From Zonotrichia leucophrys gambelii (lineage: Eukaryota; Chordata; Aves; Passeriformes; Passerellidae): DNA of 64,000 nucleotides. Positions 63,421 through 64,000 of this stretch are shown here, piece by piece. Location of the stretch: NCBI RefSeq assembly GCF_028769735.1, contig NW_026992297.1, forward strand, positions 62,001 to 126,000, read 5' to 3'. A program made the translations under genes and the position numbers. Within the stretch, counting starts at the first letter, position 1. Each line of letters begins with the position of its first letter. The notes beneath the pieces were generated by a model. The model was not told where the DNA came from, ran no database searches, and saw only the letters and a program-made list of their open reading frames with translations.

Positions 63421-64000
63421 ATATCAAATTGGTAACACTGATATCTTAGAGGCAATGTCCCATTCTCTATCCTGGACTGCGCCCCTTCTTATCCTCTGCC
63501 AAGTATCTGTGCCTCCTAATGCATAAAACTCAGCCTCAGATTTTGGGGGGCTGCCCCAGAAGGAGTGGAAATATCTCTTGTTCACAATAGGGGGTTCTCT
63601 CAATATGGATGCTGCCATTTTGGGGGGGGGGGGGGTCACTTCTGAGAGGTCAAATCCGCTTACCACGGTAGGCAGGGTGAGGGTGTGCCGTCCCAGGGTG
63701 TGAGCGGGTGTAAGACTGTCCGAAGTTTCTCTCATCTGCCTCATGATCGTCATGAAAGGGACAGAGATTGGGGATCACCGAAGAAAAAGGACTCTTGTCT
63801 GAAATTCTGTCCCTGTTGGAGAAAGTCGCTTGCCAAGGACCCTGAGGCCTGAGCATAGCTTCTGACATTGCTAAGCTATTGTTCACAGGTGTGTTTTCTG
63901 TATTCTACACTGAGCCTGGTGAAAGAAAAAAGGGGGCACTTTGCCCTTTTCTTCACTTGCACCCGCTTCACAAGAATGGCCCTGGAATTTCCCCACCTCT
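63421..64000 (-). pseudogene. gag: Probable N-terminal gag/leader of K2
   Basis: Upstream of capsid, minus-strand frames at 63424-63753 and 63650-63886 differ in phase. A 15-base C-run (63394-63408) and a 14-base G-run (63622-63635) probably caused slippage or frame loss. I see no clear matrix motif. The element continues past the window edge, where its 5' LTR should be. Confidence 0.4.

Overview
The window looks like a repeat-dense, gene-poor piece of a bird genome, most likely a songbird. I recognise no host protein-coding gene, tRNA or rRNA. The bird call rests on CR1 LINE fragments, on many retroviral LTRs of the kinds that fill passerine genomes, and on retroviral genes of betaretro-like (ERVK), gammaretro-like and alpharetro-like type. 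So many elements, often nested, would suit a female-specific W chromosome or pericentromeric DNA, but that is inference.

Layout. 1-2092: gag and pro of a + strand betaretro-like provirus (K0) with an intact gag-pro frameshift site. 3140-8870: a decayed minus-strand gammaretro-like element (3' LTR, env and integrase remnants, rearranged gag). 8877-19600: LTRs with a matrix fragment, an integrase fragment and an ERVL-type segment. 19617-34676: a second minus-strand gammaretro-like element (integrase, RNase H, RT, protease) broken up by a pair of 1.3-kb LTRs in opposite orientation, by a + strand element with a tRNA-Lys-type primer site and an unusual membrane-protein ORF, and by a compact 3.3-kb gag-only provirus (29981-33306). 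34736-45845: LTRs and two tail-to-tail CR1s. 47084-52763: a 5'-truncated + strand betaretro-like provirus (K1) with pro, pol, env and 3' LTR. 53530-55868: an LTR remnant and an AT-rich tandem repeat. 55869-64000: a minus-strand betaretro-like provirus without env (K2), cut by four LTR insertions.

The three betaretro-like elements share one plan: gag, then a dUTPase-like plus aspartic protease frame reached by -1 frameshifting at A_AAA_AAC, then pol reached by a second -1 shift. Many LTR insertions can be bounded exactly by 5- or 6-bp target-site duplications (TSDs), which gives an order of events: the proviruses came first, LTRs entered them, and further LTRs entered those LTRs. All virus genes here are old genomic copies; every large one carries stops, frameshifts or truncations.
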